The notes under the pieces: generated by a model
Told to the model about the DNA's origin: nothing
Database searches by the model: none
Seen by the model: the letters and a program-made list of their open reading frames with translations, nothing else
NCBI RefSeq assembly: GCF_023074075.1
Contig: NZ_JADPKT010000007.1
Span: 1 to 64,000, forward strand
Length of the DNA stretch: 64,000 bases
Direction: 5' to 3'
DNA from: Bradyrhizobium sp. 138
GTDB taxonomy: Bacteria > Pseudomonadota > Alphaproteobacteria > Rhizobiales > Xanthobacteraceae
Position numbers and translations under genes: made by a program
Shown here: positions 28,167 through 37,755 of the stretch, piece by piece
Position numbering within the stretch: the stretch's first letter is position 1
Layout: each line of letters begins with the position of its first letter

Positions 28167-29543
28167 TCAGGCCAGCGGCCGGATGTTCTGGTTCATGCGG
28201 AAGAAGTTTGCCGGATCGTATTTCGCTTTGATCCGCTGCAGACGCCGGTAGTTCGGTCCATAGGCGGCAGCGACCGGGTCGCCCGTCTCGTCATCATCGA
28301 GATAATTGACATAGCGGCCGGAGGCAAAGAAGGGTCGCATCCTTTCGTAGGTCTCGCGTGCCCAGGAGATGGTGCGGCTCGTATCGCTGGGCTGCATCCA
28401 TTGCGCAAGGATCAGGAAATTATAGCCCTCCTGCCGGTGCGGAAATGCCGTATCCGCTGTATCGACGCGGGCCGCCGCACCATGGATGTGTTCGAGGAGG
28501 AACTGCCCCATGGACGTCGGGCAACGCGCAAAACATTCGATCATCGTCGCAATCGCACCATCGCTCAGCTCCGTCAGGAAGTTCGATTTCCAGTAATTGA
28601 AGGCGCCTTTCGGATAGTTGGCATCGAGCATGCGGTTGAGCTCGCAATAGGGCATCGGTCCGACCGCATCCATCATCGGAGCCCCGAACTGTTTCAGCGG
28701 CCGCATCGCGCCTTCGGCATCCGCGACCGGACCGCAATGGGTGGTGACCAAGACGGCGACCTCCGTGCCGGACCCGTCGGGCGCGTGGGTCAGCGATGCA
28801 AACAGCATGTGCTCGTCCGCAAGCGTTCGCGTACTGGCCCTGAAGAATTCGAGCACATCACGGGAGCGCTCGATCGGGTGGATGATCGGACCGCCGGTGA
28901 TGATTGGCCCAACCGCATGAAGATCGTACTCGAGGCCGGTGGCGATCCCGAAATTTCCCCCGCCTCCGCGGATGGCCCAGAACAGATCGGGCTCCTCTTG
29001 CTTGCTGGCCCGCAGAACCCTCCCCTCGGCGGTGACGAGTTCGACGGCCCGCAGATTATCCAGTGCAAGGCCGTACTTGCCCATCAGCCAGCCTAGGCCT
29101 CCGCCGAGGGTCAGGCCGGCGATCCCGGTGGTCGAGACCACGCCACCGGTGACCGCAAGCCCATGAAGTTGCGTTTCGCGATTGACCTCGCCCCAGGTGA
29201 CCCCGCCCTGCGCCCATACGGTCTTGCCGACAGGGTCGACCCGAACGCCCTTCATGGGCGAGAGGTCGATCATAATCCCGCCGTCGATGGTTGCGCGCCC
29301 CGCCACGTTATGGCCGCCACCGCGAACCGCGACCTCGAGGCCGAGCTTGGTCGCAAGCGCCACAGCATCGACGACATCGGCCACGCTGCGGCACCTGGCA
29401 ATCAATGCCGGCCGTTTGTCGATAAGCCCATTGTGGACCTTTCGCGCCCCTTCATAGCCCTCGTCCGCAGGTTTGAGGAGTTGTCCTCCGAAGGAAGCGC
29501 CAAGATCGGCGGCAGCGCTGGCGACAGATGCAATCGACGACAT
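28167..29543 (-). CDS. FAD-linked oxidase (berberine-bridge / PCMH type)
   Basis: A 458-residue oxidoreductase. The FAD domain includes EVAVRGGGHNVAGRATIDGG, whose His is the usual site of 8-alpha-histidyl FAD linkage. GGVVSTTGIAGLTLGGGLGW follows, where bicovalent family members carry a Cys that is absent here, and then DLFWAIRGGGGNFGI. The C-terminus YDPANFFRMNQNIRPL is the BBE motif. It lacks a signal peptide, and its substrate (a sugar, alkaloid-like or aromatic alcohol) cannot be inferred. It is divergent from a LysR gene with a palindrome in the intergenic region, suggesting LysR control. Confidence 0.85.
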   Translation of the reverse strand: MSSIASVASAAADLGASFGGQLLKPADEGYEGARKVHNGLIDKRPALIARCRSVADVVDAVALATKLGLEVAVRGGGHNVAGRATIDGGIMIDLSPMKGVRVDPVGKTVWAQGGVTWGEVNRETQLHGLAVTGGVVSTTGIAGLTLGGGLGWLMGKYGLALDNLRAVELVTAEGRVLRASKQEEPDLFWAIRGGGGNFGIATGLEYDLHAVGPIITGGPIIHPIERSRDVLEFFRASTRTLADEHMLFASLTHAPDGSGTEVAVLVTTHCGPVADAEGAMRPLKQFGAPMMDAVGPMPYCELNRMLDANYPKGAFNYWKSNFLTELSDGAIATMIECFARCPTSMGQFLLEHIHGAAARVDTADTAFPHRQEGYNFLILAQWMQPSDTSRTISWARETYERMRPFFASGRYVNYLDDDETGDPVAAAYGPNYRRLQRIKAKYDPANFFRMNQNIRPLA

Positions 29544-29621
29544 GACATGGTCTCCTCAGCTTGACTGGCGATATCCTCGATCGTGGGCTGTCTTGGAGCA
29601 AATCCGAAGAATTCAGGTGAC

Positions 29622-29638
29622 GGTGAATTGATTTCACC
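29622..29638. promoter_or_regulatory. candidate LysR operator (GGTGAA-N5-TTCACC)
   Basis: A perfect six-base inverted repeat with a five-base spacer lies between the divergent FAD oxidase and LysR genes, 13 bases before the LysR start. It has the size of a LysR-type box. Confidence 0.5.
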
Positions 29639-29650
29639 TAGACTGCCCCT

Positions 29651-30545
29651 ATGCACAAGTTGCCGCCCCTGATCGAGCTTCGCGCCTTTGAAGCTGCCGC
29701 CCGCCACCTGAGCTTCAAGAAGGCCGCGGCAGAACTCGGCGTTACGCCAACGGCAATCAGCCACCAGATCGGGCTGCTTGAGCAGTATTGCGGTCACACT
29801 CTGTTCCGCCGCAGGCCCCGGCCTCTTTCGCTGACCGATGCCGGAGCGCGGCTTTTTCCTGCCATCCGCGACGGGCTCGAGGGGTTTGCGGCTGCAATCA
29901 TGGCCGTCAGGCAGGAGGGCGACCAACAGTCACTTCGGGTGACGACGACCAACGCTTTCGCCAGCCGCTGGCTCGTGCCCCGCCTGCCCCTCTGGCGGAA
30001 GTTGCATCCCGACGTGCGGCTCGACGTCATCGGCACCGACACTGTGCTCGATCTGCAGGCCGGAGATGGCGACGTCGCCATTCGCTATGCGACCAGCCGA
30101 GTCCGGCCGACTGACGGGCTGGTCGAGGATCTCTTCAGCGATACATTCTGGCCCGTCTGCAGTCCGCGTCTCCTTGCAACGGGGCGGCTGAAGAGACCAC
30201 TCGACCTTGCAAGCCACGTTCTGATCCACTCCTATTGGTCGCCTGCCGATCGCGAGCCACCCACGTGGCAGAGATGGCTCCAGGTGGCGCGAAGTGCCCC
30301 AATTCAAGGACATGCAACACTTGAGTTTTCGGGAGGAATTGCACGCCATCGAGGCGGTGATCGCCGGACAGGGAGTGGGAGTCTTCAGTGATGTGCTCGT
30401 GGCAAACGACCTCGCAGCGGGGAGGCTCGTGAAAGTGTTCAAGTTGAGCTTGCCTGGCTACGGCTTCCATGTGGTCAGCAAGCCGAACCATCCTCGCGCG
30501 CGGACCATCCGGGCCTTCTCGGAGTGGTTGCGGTCAAGTCCTTGA
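29651..30545 (+). pseudogene. LysR-family regulator (GcvA-like), frameshifted
   Basis: The first frame (29651-30391) gives a GcvA-like regulator: an HTH with IELRAFEAAARHLSFKKAAA and VTPTAISHQIGLLEQYCG, then effector domain strands VTTTNAFASRWLVPRLPLWR and AGDGDVAIRYATSRV, up to PPTWQRWLQVAR near 30290. It then degenerates. The expected C-terminus continues in the next frame from about 30294: SFREELHAIEAVIAGQGVGV, VLVANDLAAGRLVKVF, and an FSEWLRSS end at 30545. Skipping one base near 30285-30300 would restore a protein of about 298 residues. It is either a true mutation or a base-call error. It is divergent from the FAD oxidase it probably regulated. Confidence 0.85.
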
Positions 30546-30573
30546 TCCGCGGCGCTCAGACCCGTCTCACACC

Positions 30574-31347
30574 TCACACCGGCGTGTAGATCACCAGCTT
30601 CAGCGCGGGATCGTCATTGGCCTGAAAGCTGGTGTGCTCGAACCGGAGCACGCCCCTGGTCGGATGGTTCATGGTCTTGAGGCCGGACATGGTGCTGCGG
30701 ATGTCGTGGGCTCCCCACCATTTGACGAATTCCGGACTGCCCTGGCGCAGCCGCGTCAGCAGCTCAGTGAAGGCGGGATCGCCGGCCCAGACATCGTGCG
30801 TGGCGCGAAACATCGCAACCATGCTCTTGGCGACGTTGGTCCAACTCGCGCCGTAGAATTTTCGCGTCTGCTTGTTCGTCAAGACCAGCAGCAGCGTATT
30901 GCGATCCTGCTCCGGCAATTGCCCGAAGGCGAAGACGTCCTCGGCCGCGTCATTCCAGGCCAGCACGTCCCAGCGCCGGCCGGTGATGTAGGCCGGCTGG
31001 GGCAGGCTCTCGATCATCCGCCGAATGGGCGACGGCACGATTTCGCGCGTGAACGGGCTTGCTGCGCCGTCGCGCGCCAGCGCCTTCAGGTGCGCGTGCT
31101 CAGTCCTGCTCAGGCGGAGCGCGCGGGCCAGCGCATCGATGGTGGTGACGGACGGGCTGACGGTGCGGCCCTGCTCGAGGCGGATGTACCAGTCGACGCC
31201 GATGCCGGCGAGCTGCGCGACCTCCTCGCGGCGGAGCCCTGCGGTGCGCCGCCGCCGCCCGGCGGGAAGCCCGACGGTTTTCGGCGACAGCTTTTCCCGG
31301 CGGGAGCGGAGGAAGTCGCCGAATTCGACGCGGCGTGGGTCGGCCAT
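30574..31347 (-). CDS. XRE-type regulator with MmyB-like ligand domain
   Basis: A 257-residue transcription regulator. The N-terminal HTH (residues about 10-85) contains the family hallmark TAGLRREEVAQLAGIGVDWY followed by IRLEQGR. The C-terminal MmyB-like domain (PAYITGRRWDVLAWNDAAED, FVKWWGAHDI, GVLRFEHTSFQ) binds small, often fatty-acid-like ligands in characterised relatives. The start is set at ATG 31345-31347 because the upstream open frame crosses the divergent gene. It faces the oxidoreductase at 31457 across 109 bases and likely controls it. Confidence 0.85.
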   Translation of the reverse strand: MADPRRVEFGDFLRSRREKLSPKTVGLPAGRRRRTAGLRREEVAQLAGIGVDWYIRLEQGRTVSPSVTTIDALARALRLSRTEHAHLKALARDGAASPFTREIVPSPIRRMIESLPQPAYITGRRWDVLAWNDAAEDVFAFGQLPEQDRNTLLLVLTNKQTRKFYGASWTNVAKSMVAMFRATHDVWAGDPAFTELLTRLRQGSPEFVKWWGAHDIRSTMSGLKTMNHPTRGVLRFEHTSFQANDDPALKLVIYTPV

Positions 31348-31430
31348 GCCTGATGTCCTCGATGGAGGGGCCTGCGGAATACTAGGATAATACCAGGCCT
31401 TCTTGTCCCGTCCAAGGCAGAGCATATGGG

Positions 31431-31453
31431 CTTCACCCCACTTTGAGGTGAAG
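31431..31453 (+). promoter_or_regulatory. inverted repeat overlapping the ribosome-binding site
   Basis: CTTCACC (31431-31437) and GGTGAAG (31447-31453) form a seven-base inverted repeat with a nine-base spacer. The second arm overlaps the GAGGTG ribosome-binding site of the oxidoreductase whose ATG is at 31457. It may be an operator for the divergent regulator or an RNA hairpin masking the ribosome-binding site. Confidence 0.45.
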
Positions 31454-31456
31454 ATC

Positions 31457-32536
31457 ATGAAAGCCGCCGTACTCAAATCCTTCGGTTCGCCGCTCGTCAT
31501 CGAGAATGCCCCGGAGCCGGTGCTCGGCACCGGCGAGGTCATCGTCGACATCGTCGCCACGCGCGTCCTCTCCTACATGAACGAGGTCTTCGACGGGACG
31601 CGCAATTACGCGCTCGACCTGCCGATCATCCCCGGCCCCGGCGGCATCGGTCGAGTGCGCGCGATCGGCCCGGACGCAACCAAGCTAAGCGTCGGCGACT
31701 GGGTGTTCTGCGATCCGACGGTGCGTTCGCGCGACGACGCCGTCGCGCCCGACATCGCCCTGCAAGGACTGACCGCCGCCGGCCCTGGCGGCCTGCGCCT
31801 GCAGAAGCATTTTCGCCACGGCTCGTTTGCCGAGCAGATGCGCCTGCCGACCGAGAACGTGAAAGCGCTCGGTGCAATCACGTCGGAGCAAGCGACCCAA
31901 TGGTGTGCCCTTGGGACATTGCTGGTGCCTTACGGCGGCTTCCTCGCGGCGAACCTGCGACCCGGCGAGACCGTGCTGGTGAGTGGGGCCACAGGCAATT
32001 TCGGCAGCGCCGCGGTCTCTGTCGCGCTCGCTATGGGCGCGGCCTGCGTGGTCGCGCCCGGCCGTAACGAGAGGATCCTGGCCGACCTTGTCCGCCGCTT
32101 CGGCCCGCGGGTGAAGCCGGTCAAGCTCACCGGCAATGAGGACGATGACCGCGAAAGCATGAAGCGCGCCGCATCAGGTCCGATCGCTTGCGTGTTCGAC
32201 ATCATGCCGCCCTCGGTCGGCACCACCGTGGTGCGAGCGGCGGTCATGACGGTGCGTCCCTATGGCCGCGTCGTGCTGATGGGCGGCGTCGGCATGGCGG
32301 GCGGCGCGGGCCTCGAGCTGCCCTACCCCTGGATCATGCGCAATTGCATCAGCATCCACGGCGTCTGGATGTATCCGCCGGATGCCGCCAGCCGTCTGAT
32401 CGCGCTGGTGCGCGCGGGGCTGCTGCGGCTCGATGAATACGAGACCACGGCCTTCGACCTCGACCATGTCAACGAGGCCGTCGCCCACGCCGCCGCCAAT
32501 GGCGGGCCGTTCAAATTGACCGTGATCAGGCCTTGA
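31457..32536 (+). CDS. MDR-superfamily alcohol dehydrogenase-like oxidoreductase
   Basis: A 359-residue medium-chain dehydrogenase/reductase. It has a GroES-like N-terminal half (KAAVLKSFGSPLVIENAPEP, DLPIIPGPGGIGRVRAIGPD, DWVFCDPTV) and a Rossmann half with VLVSGATGNFGSAAVSVALA, VAPGRNERIL, and VVLMGGVGMAGG. The catalytic zinc ligands of classical alcohol dehydrogenases are not visible: GHE is replaced by GPGG and the first Cys by a non-ligand. It is therefore probably a zinc-independent quinone-oxidoreductase-like enzyme using NAD(P)H. A plus-strand terminator follows directly. Divergent from an MmyB-type regulator. Confidence 0.8.
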   Translation: MKAAVLKSFGSPLVIENAPEPVLGTGEVIVDIVATRVLSYMNEVFDGTRNYALDLPIIPGPGGIGRVRAIGPDATKLSVGDWVFCDPTVRSRDDAVAPDIALQGLTAAGPGGLRLQKHFRHGSFAEQMRLPTENVKALGAITSEQATQWCALGTLLVPYGGFLAANLRPGETVLVSGATGNFGSAAVSVALAMGAACVVAPGRNERILADLVRRFGPRVKPVKLTGNEDDDRESMKRAASGPIACVFDIMPPSVGTTVVRAAVMTVRPYGRVVLMGGVGMAGGAGLELPYPWIMRNCISIHGVWMYPPDAASRLIALVRAGLLRLDEYETTAFDLDHVNEAVAHAAANGGPFKLTVIRP

Positions 32537-32543
32537 GACCCCG

Positions 32544-32575
32544 GGCGGCGGCGAAGCGCCGTCGCCGATTTTTTT
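32544..32575 (+). terminator. intrinsic terminator after the oxidoreductase gene
   Basis: A GC-rich stem of about nine pairs, one of them G-U (32544-32566), is followed by a run of T residues at 32569-32575, just after the stop codon. Confidence 0.75.
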
Positions 32576-32617
32576 CGCAAGTCCCGCCAAGCACTTCGCA
32601 AGTCCCGCCAAGCACTT
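32576..32617. repeat. perfect 21-base tandem duplication
   Basis: Two identical 21-base units lie head to tail (32576-32596 and 32597-32617), beginning CGCAAGTCCC and ending AGCACTT, between a terminator and lolD. Confidence 0.9.
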
Positions 32618-32648
32618 GGCTACTGTGCATGGGGTTGTTTTCGCGTTT

Positions 32649-33350
32649 CTATTCGAGCTCGACCACCTGGCCGTTCGACAGCGAGACCCGCCGGTCCATG
32701 CGGCCGGCGAGCTCCATGTTGTGAGTCGCGATCAGCATCGAGACCTTGGTTGCCTTGACGAGCTGCATCAGCGCCTGGAAGACGTGATCGGCGGTGTGCG
32801 GATCGAGATTGCCGGTCGGCTCGTCCGCGAACAGCACGCGCGGTGCATTGGCCACCGCGCGCGCGATTGCGACGCGCTGCTGCTCGCCGCCGGATAGCTC
32901 GGCGGGGCGATGGGTGATGCGGTCGCCGAGGCCGAGATAGCCGAGGATCTCCTTGGCGCGCTTGACGCTCTCGGACTTCTTCAGGCCGCGGATCATCTGC
33001 GGCATCATGACGTTCTCGAGCGCGGAGAACTCCGGCAGCAGCCGGTGCGACTGGTAGACGAAGCCGATATCGGTCCGGCGCAGCTGCGTGCGCTCGATGT
33101 CGGGCAGCTGCGAGGTCGGCGCGCCCGAGACATAGACCTCGCCGGAATCTGGCGCCTCTAGCAGCCCCGCGATGTGCAGCAGCGTCGACTTGCCCGAGCC
33201 CGACGGCGCGACCAGCGCGACCGACTGGCCGGCCCACAGCGCCAACTTGGCGCCGTCGAGGATCGTCAGCGGCACCTCGCCCTGCAAGTACTGCCGCTTT
33301 ATCTCGTGGAGATAAATGACCGGTACATCTTCAGCCCCCTGCTGATCCAT
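32649..33350 (-). CDS. lolD: lipoprotein-releasing ABC transporter ATP-binding protein
   Basis: A 233-residue ABC ATPase of the LolCDE complex, which extracts outer-membrane-destined lipoproteins from the inner membrane and hands them to LolA. Walker [21 protein letters not shown], the Q-loop region [20 protein letters not shown], signature [14 protein letters not shown], Walker [13 protein letters not shown] and the H-loop ATHNMELAG are intact. It is separated from lolC by seven bases. Confidence 0.94.
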   Translation of the reverse strand: MDQQGAEDVPVIYLHEIKRQYLQGEVPLTILDGAKLALWAGQSVALVAPSGSGKSTLLHIAGLLEAPDSGEVYVSGAPTSQLPDIERTQLRRTDIGFVYQSHRLLPEFSALENVMMPQMIRGLKKSESVKRAKEILGYLGLGDRITHRPAELSGGEQQRVAIARAVANAPRVLFADEPTGNLDPHTADHVFQALMQLVKATKVSMLIATHNMELAGRMDRRVSLSNGQVVELE

Positions 33351-33357
33351 CAGCCCC

Positions 33358-34638
33358 TCACTCGTACCGGAGCGCTTCGACGGGATCGAGGCGCGCGGCG
33401 CGCCACGACGGATACAGCGTCGCCAGGAACGACAGCGTCAGCGCCATGATGACGACGGCCGTGGTCTCGCCGACATCGATCTCGGCGGGCAGCTTCGACA
33501 GGAAATAGAGTTCCGGCGAGAACAGCTCGGTCGAGGTCAGCCAGGACAGGAATTGCCTGATCGATTCGATGTTGAGGCAGATCACGAGGCCGACGAAGAA
33601 GCCGACCATCGTACCGACCACGCCGATCGAGGCGCCCGTGATCAGGAAGATCCGCATGATCGATCCTTGCGAGGCGCCCATCGTGCGCAGGATCGCGATG
33701 TCGCTGCCCTTGTCCTTCACCAGCATGATCAGGCCGGACACGATGTTGAGCGCCGCGACCAGCACGATCATGGTCAGGATCAGGAACATCACGTTGCGCT
33801 CTACCTGGAGCGCGTTGAAGAAGGTCGAGTTGCGCTGCCGCCAGTCGACCAGGAACACCGGACGTCCCGCCGCCTCCGTCACCGCCTTGCGAAAGGCGTC
33901 GATCTTGTCGGGGTTGGTGGTGAACACCTCGATCGAGGTGACGTCGTTGCTGCGGTTGAAATAGGCCTGCGCTTCGGCCAGCGGCATGAACACGAAGCCG
34001 AGATCGTATTCGGACATGCCGATCTCGAACACCGCGACGATCTTGTACGGCTTGATGCGCGGCGTCGTGCCCATCGGCGTGACCGCGCCCTTCGGCGCCA
34101 CCAGCGTGATGCTGTCGCCGGCATGCAGCGACAGCTGGTCGGCGAGCCGTCGGCCGATCGCGACGCCCTGCCCCTCGTCAAAGCCTTCGAGCGAGCCCTG
34201 CTTGATGTTCTTGGCGATCGAGGTGAGGTTGTTGAGGTCGTCGGAGCGGATGCCGCGCACCAGCACGCCCGAGGCGTTCCAGGGCGATGATGCCAGCGCC
34301 TGGCCGTCGACCACCGGCGCGGCCAGCCGGATGCCCTGGACCTGGCTGAGGCGGTCGGCGACGTCCTTCCAGTCGGTCAGCGGCGATTCCAGCGGCTGGA
34401 CCAGGATGTGGCCGTTCAGCCCCAGGATCTTGTCGAGCAGCTCCTTGCGGAAGCCGTTCATGACGGCCATGACGATAATCAGCGTCGCCACGCCCAGCAT
34501 GATGCCGAGAAAGGAGAACCCGGCGATGACCGAGATGAATCCCTCCTTGCGGCGCGCCCGCAAATAGCGCCCCGACAGCATCCACTCGAATGGCGCAAAA
34601 GGCGCGGTCTGCACGGTTTCGGTCATGGTCTCATCCAT
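33358..34638 (-). CDS. lolC: lipoprotein-releasing ABC transporter permease, LolC/LolE family
   Basis: A 426-residue inner-membrane permease with the MacB/FtsX architecture. One N-terminal helix ([20 protein letters not shown]) is followed by the conserved [14 protein letters not shown], a periplasmic domain to about residue 270, and three C-terminal helices with [20 protein letters not shown] between them. Alphaproteobacteria often use a single LolC/E-type permease as a homodimer with LolD. The start may be Met1 or Met5. It lies between proS and lolD. Confidence 0.93.
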   Translation of the reverse strand: MDETMTETVQTAPFAPFEWMLSGRYLRARRKEGFISVIAGFSFLGIMLGVATLIIVMAVMNGFRKELLDKILGLNGHILVQPLESPLTDWKDVADRLSQVQGIRLAAPVVDGQALASSPWNASGVLVRGIRSDDLNNLTSIAKNIKQGSLEGFDEGQGVAIGRRLADQLSLHAGDSITLVAPKGAVTPMGTTPRIKPYKIVAVFEIGMSEYDLGFVFMPLAEAQAYFNRSNDVTSIEVFTTNPDKIDAFRKAVTEAAGRPVFLVDWRQRNSTFFNALQVERNVMFLILTMIVLVAALNIVSGLIMLVKDKGSDIAILRTMGASQGSIMRIFLITGASIGVVGTMVGFFVGLVICLNIESIRQFLSWLTSTELFSPELYFLSKLPAEIDVGETTAVVIMALTLSFLATLYPSWRAARLDPVEALRYE

Positions 34639-34728
34639 CGCTCGATAATCCCATGATTCGGGGTCAAATGTGGCCGGATTGGCGGCCGCGATATCGCGCG
34701 ATGAACAATATTCAGCCGACCAGCCTTA

Positions 34729-36048
34729 TCAGCCCACAAGTCTTGCGACCGCGTCGGCAGGCGACATGGTCTCGCGGGCGCCGTCACTTCGCCGCTTGAT
34801 CTCGACCTTGCCGTCGGCGAGCCCCTTCGGCCCGATCATGATCTGCCAGGGGATGCCGATCAGGTCGGCGGCGGCAAACTTGGCGCCGGCGCGCTGGTCG
34901 GTGTCGTCATAGAGCACGTCGACGCCCTTGGCGCTGAGCTCGGCATAGAGCTTCTCGCAGGCCGCATCGACGGCGGCATCGCCCTGCTTGAGGTTGAGGA
35001 TCGACACGCGGAACGGCGCCACCGCCTCCGGCCATTTGATGCCGGCATCGTCATGGCAGGCCTCGATGATGGCACCGAGAAGGCGCGAGACGCCGACGCC
35101 ATAGGAGCCGCCATGGATCGGCACGTCGACGCCATCAGGCCCCGCCACCAACGCCTTCATCGGCTCGGAATATTTCGTGCCGAAATAGAAGATCTGCCCG
35201 ACCTCGATGCCGCGGGTGTTCACCCGCTTCTCCGCAGGCACTTCCTGCTCGAAGCGTGCGGCATCGTGGACGTCTTCGGTGGCGGCGTAGACCGAGGTCC
35301 ACTGCTTGATGATCGGCGTCAGGTCGCTCTCATAATCGACGTCCTCGCCGGGCACAGGCAGATCCAGCACGTCGCGATTGATGAAGACGCCGGATTCGCC
35401 GGTTTCGGCCAGCACGATGAACTCGTGGCTGAGGTCGCCGCCGATCGGACCGGTCTCGGCCCGCATCGGGATCGCCTTCAGCCCCATCCGCGCGAAGGTG
35501 CGCAGGTAAGCCACGAACATCTTGTTGTAGGCGACGCGCGCCGCGGCCTCGTTGAGGTCGAACGAATAGGCGTCCTTCATCAGGAACTCGCGGCCGCGCA
35601 TCACGCCGAAACGCGGACGCTGCTCGTCGCGGAATTTCCATTGGATATGGTAGAGATTCAGCGGCAGGTTCTTGTAGGACTTCACATAGGCGCGGAAGAT
35701 CTCGGTGATCATTTCCTCGTTGGTCGGCCCGTACAGCAGCTCGCGCTTGTGGCGGTCGGCGATGCGCAGCATCTCCGGACCATAGGCGTCGTAGCGGCCG
35801 CTCTCGCGCCAGAGGTCGGCAAGCTGCAAGGTCGGCATCAGCACTTCGATCGCGCCGGAGCGGTCCTGCTCCTCGCGCACGATCTGCTCGATCTTCTTCA
35901 GCACGCGAAAGCCGAGCGGCAGCCAGGCATAGATGCCGGCCGCCTCCTGCCGGATCATGCCCGCGCGCAGCATCAGCCGATGCGAGACGATCTCCGCCTC
36001 TTTCGGATTTTCCTTCAGGATGGGCAGAAAGAACCGCGACAACCGCAT
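34729..36048 (-). CDS. proS: prolyl-tRNA synthetase (short alphaproteobacterial type)
   Basis: A 439-residue class II synthetase charging tRNA-Pro. Motif 2 region [54 protein letters not shown] (motif 3) and the anticodon-binding domain with [20 protein letters not shown] are visible. It lacks the editing insertion of the E. coli enzyme, which explains the shorter length and is normal in alphaproteobacteria. It is upstream of lolC-lolD, a conserved arrangement in rhizobia. Confidence 0.96.
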   Translation of the reverse strand: MRLSRFFLPILKENPKEAEIVSHRLMLRAGMIRQEAAGIYAWLPLGFRVLKKIEQIVREEQDRSGAIEVLMPTLQLADLWRESGRYDAYGPEMLRIADRHKRELLYGPTNEEMITEIFRAYVKSYKNLPLNLYHIQWKFRDEQRPRFGVMRGREFLMKDAYSFDLNEAAARVAYNKMFVAYLRTFARMGLKAIPMRAETGPIGGDLSHEFIVLAETGESGVFINRDVLDLPVPGEDVDYESDLTPIIKQWTSVYAATEDVHDAARFEQEVPAEKRVNTRGIEVGQIFYFGTKYSEPMKALVAGPDGVDVPIHGGSYGVGVSRLLGAIIEACHDDAGIKWPEAVAPFRVSILNLKQGDAAVDAACEKLYAELSAKGVDVLYDDTDQRAGAKFAAADLIGIPWQIMIGPKGLADGKVEIKRRSDGARETMSPADAVARLVG

Positions 36049-36192
36049 GGCAATACTCTGGGAATCAGTGACCGGTTGCAGTGAAACCGGATTGAGAGCG
36101 AAAACACAAGACCGGGACTGAGGAAAAGCCGCTAAGGCAACGGAATTCCTGTCATTTTTCCGTCGGACTTCAGGTTCAGCATGAGCTGTGCC

Positions 36193-37755
36193 TTACGGCA
36201 ACGCGACGTCGAGTTCATCTTCGAGCCTGATTTGCTCGAAGTCGGTCACCAGCGCGTCGATCCGGACATGCCAGCGGCCGGCAAAGGGAAGCTCGACCTT
36301 GCGCGCATGCCAATAGCCGTCCGGCTCTGGCAAGGCCTTCCGCTCCATCGGCTCGATGCCGCGCTCGGGCAGGCTCAGCGTCAACGTCACCTCCTTGGCC
36401 ACAAGCGGCGTCCCCTCGCCGGTCATGAGCTGGAGCACGAAATCGTCGAGCCCCGGCCTGCCCGGAGAGACCAGGACCTGGAACATCGCCTTGTCGCTGT
36501 GGATGTGGATCGCCAAAGGCGTCTCGGGAACCATCGTCCGCGGCGGCGGCGTGAAGCGCCAGCCGGCGACCACAGCCAGGATGGTGAGGGCGACAACGCT
36601 TTCGAGCAGGACCGAGCGCTTGAGGGCGGCCGTCGCTGTCTCGTTCCTGGCCAGAGCCGGCGTCAGCCGAAACCGATTGAGCGCGGCCAGCGCCAGCAAT
36701 CCTGTGACCAGGACGAGCTTGGTCGAGAGGATCAGCCCGTAACGGGTCGCGACCAGCGCTCCCGGCTTTTCGAGCTGCACGATCGCGAGTGCGAGGCCGG
36801 TCAATGCCAACACGCCGACCGCGAGCGCAGCAATGCGGGAAAAGCGATTGACGATCGGGAGCGTCGCCGTCGTCGGCCGCGACATTAGCGTGACAAGCGG
36901 CGCGAAAGCGCCGATCCAGATGGTGACACCGAGTCCATGGAGAAAGACCGCCGGACGTGTCAGCACCTCAGGCGGCGCCGTCGCGGCGTGCCCGGTCATG
37001 GCGAGCGACAGGCCGACGCCGATGAATGCGATCATCGCAAGAGCGCGCGCGTACCATCCGCTGCGCAGCGCCATCCATGCGAACAGCATGGCTGTGAGGG
37101 CAACCGTCAAGGCAGGACCTGCACTGGTTGCAAATGCGACCTTCCAGGGACCAGCCGTCGCGAGCGCAGTTGGAGGCAGCCCGAGGAGATCGAGGCCCAA
37201 CACGCCAACGGACGCCACCGCGCTCGGAAGGCCGAGGGCGAGCGCCAGGCGCGGGACAGCCATGCCGTTCATCGACCATGCAACCCAGCGCGCGAAGAAC
37301 ACGCCGCCGACGCCGACGAACAGTCCGACATAAAGGCCGATCCGCACTAGCCAGATCAACGCGTTCAACCCGCCGTCCACGGCGGCTGGAGGCTTCGTCG
37401 CCGTCGGCGTGCCGATCGAGAAGATCACCGATCCCGTGACGGGATGGCCGTCCTGTGAGATCACGCGATAGCTGACGACCGCGGTCCCCTCAGGCAAGTC
37501 CGTCGGCAACGCGACCGAAATCGTCTCGCCCGATGCACTGACACCTGTATCGTCCCGCGCCCTGCCCGCACCGTCGATCAGCCGGATCGCGCCCGGCGTC
37601 ACCATTTCGTTGAAGCGCAGCTCCACCGCCTTGGGCGCGGCCGCGAGCACGCTGCCGCTCGCCGGCTCGACCGAGATCAGCGCTGCGTGCGCCCACGCCG
37701 CACTCGCGAAGCCGGCAGCGAGGAGCAGCGTCGCGAGCGCGGCAAGCAGGCGCAT
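36193..37755 (-). CDS. pcuE: CopC-CopD fusion copper transport protein (PcuE/YcnJ-like)
   Basis: A 520-residue fusion. The signal peptide MRLLAALATLLLAAGFASAA ends at WA, so the mature protein starts with the copper-binding His of HAALISVEPASGS. A CopC beta-barrel follows to about residue 125 (SQDGHPVTGSVIFSIG holds another conserved His), then a CopD-like membrane domain of about eight helices (WLVRIGLYVGLFVGVGGVFF, FLHGLGVTIWIGAFAPL). A C-terminal periplasmic YtkA/FixH-like beta domain (IHIHSDKAMFQVLVSPGRPG) ends the protein. It matches PcuE of B. diazoefficiens and YcnJ of Bacillus, thought to bring copper into the cytoplasm. The start overlaps the pcuD stop (TGATG). Confidence 0.88.
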   Translation of the reverse strand: MRLLAALATLLLAAGFASAAWAHAALISVEPASGSVLAAAPKAVELRFNEMVTPGAIRLIDGAGRARDDTGVSASGETISVALPTDLPEGTAVVSYRVISQDGHPVTGSVIFSIGTPTATKPPAAVDGGLNALIWLVRIGLYVGLFVGVGGVFFARWVAWSMNGMAVPRLALALGLPSAVASVGVLGLDLLGLPPTALATAGPWKVAFATSAGPALTVALTAMLFAWMALRSGWYARALAMIAFIGVGLSLAMTGHAATAPPEVLTRPAVFLHGLGVTIWIGAFAPLVTLMSRPTTATLPIVNRFSRIAALAVGVLALTGLALAIVQLEKPGALVATRYGLILSTKLVLVTGLLALAALNRFRLTPALARNETATAALKRSVLLESVVALTILAVVAGWRFTPPPRTMVPETPLAIHIHSDKAMFQVLVSPGRPGLDDFVLQLMTGEGTPLVAKEVTLTLSLPERGIEPMERKALPEPDGYWHARKVELPFAGRWHVRIDALVTDFEQIRLEDELDVALP

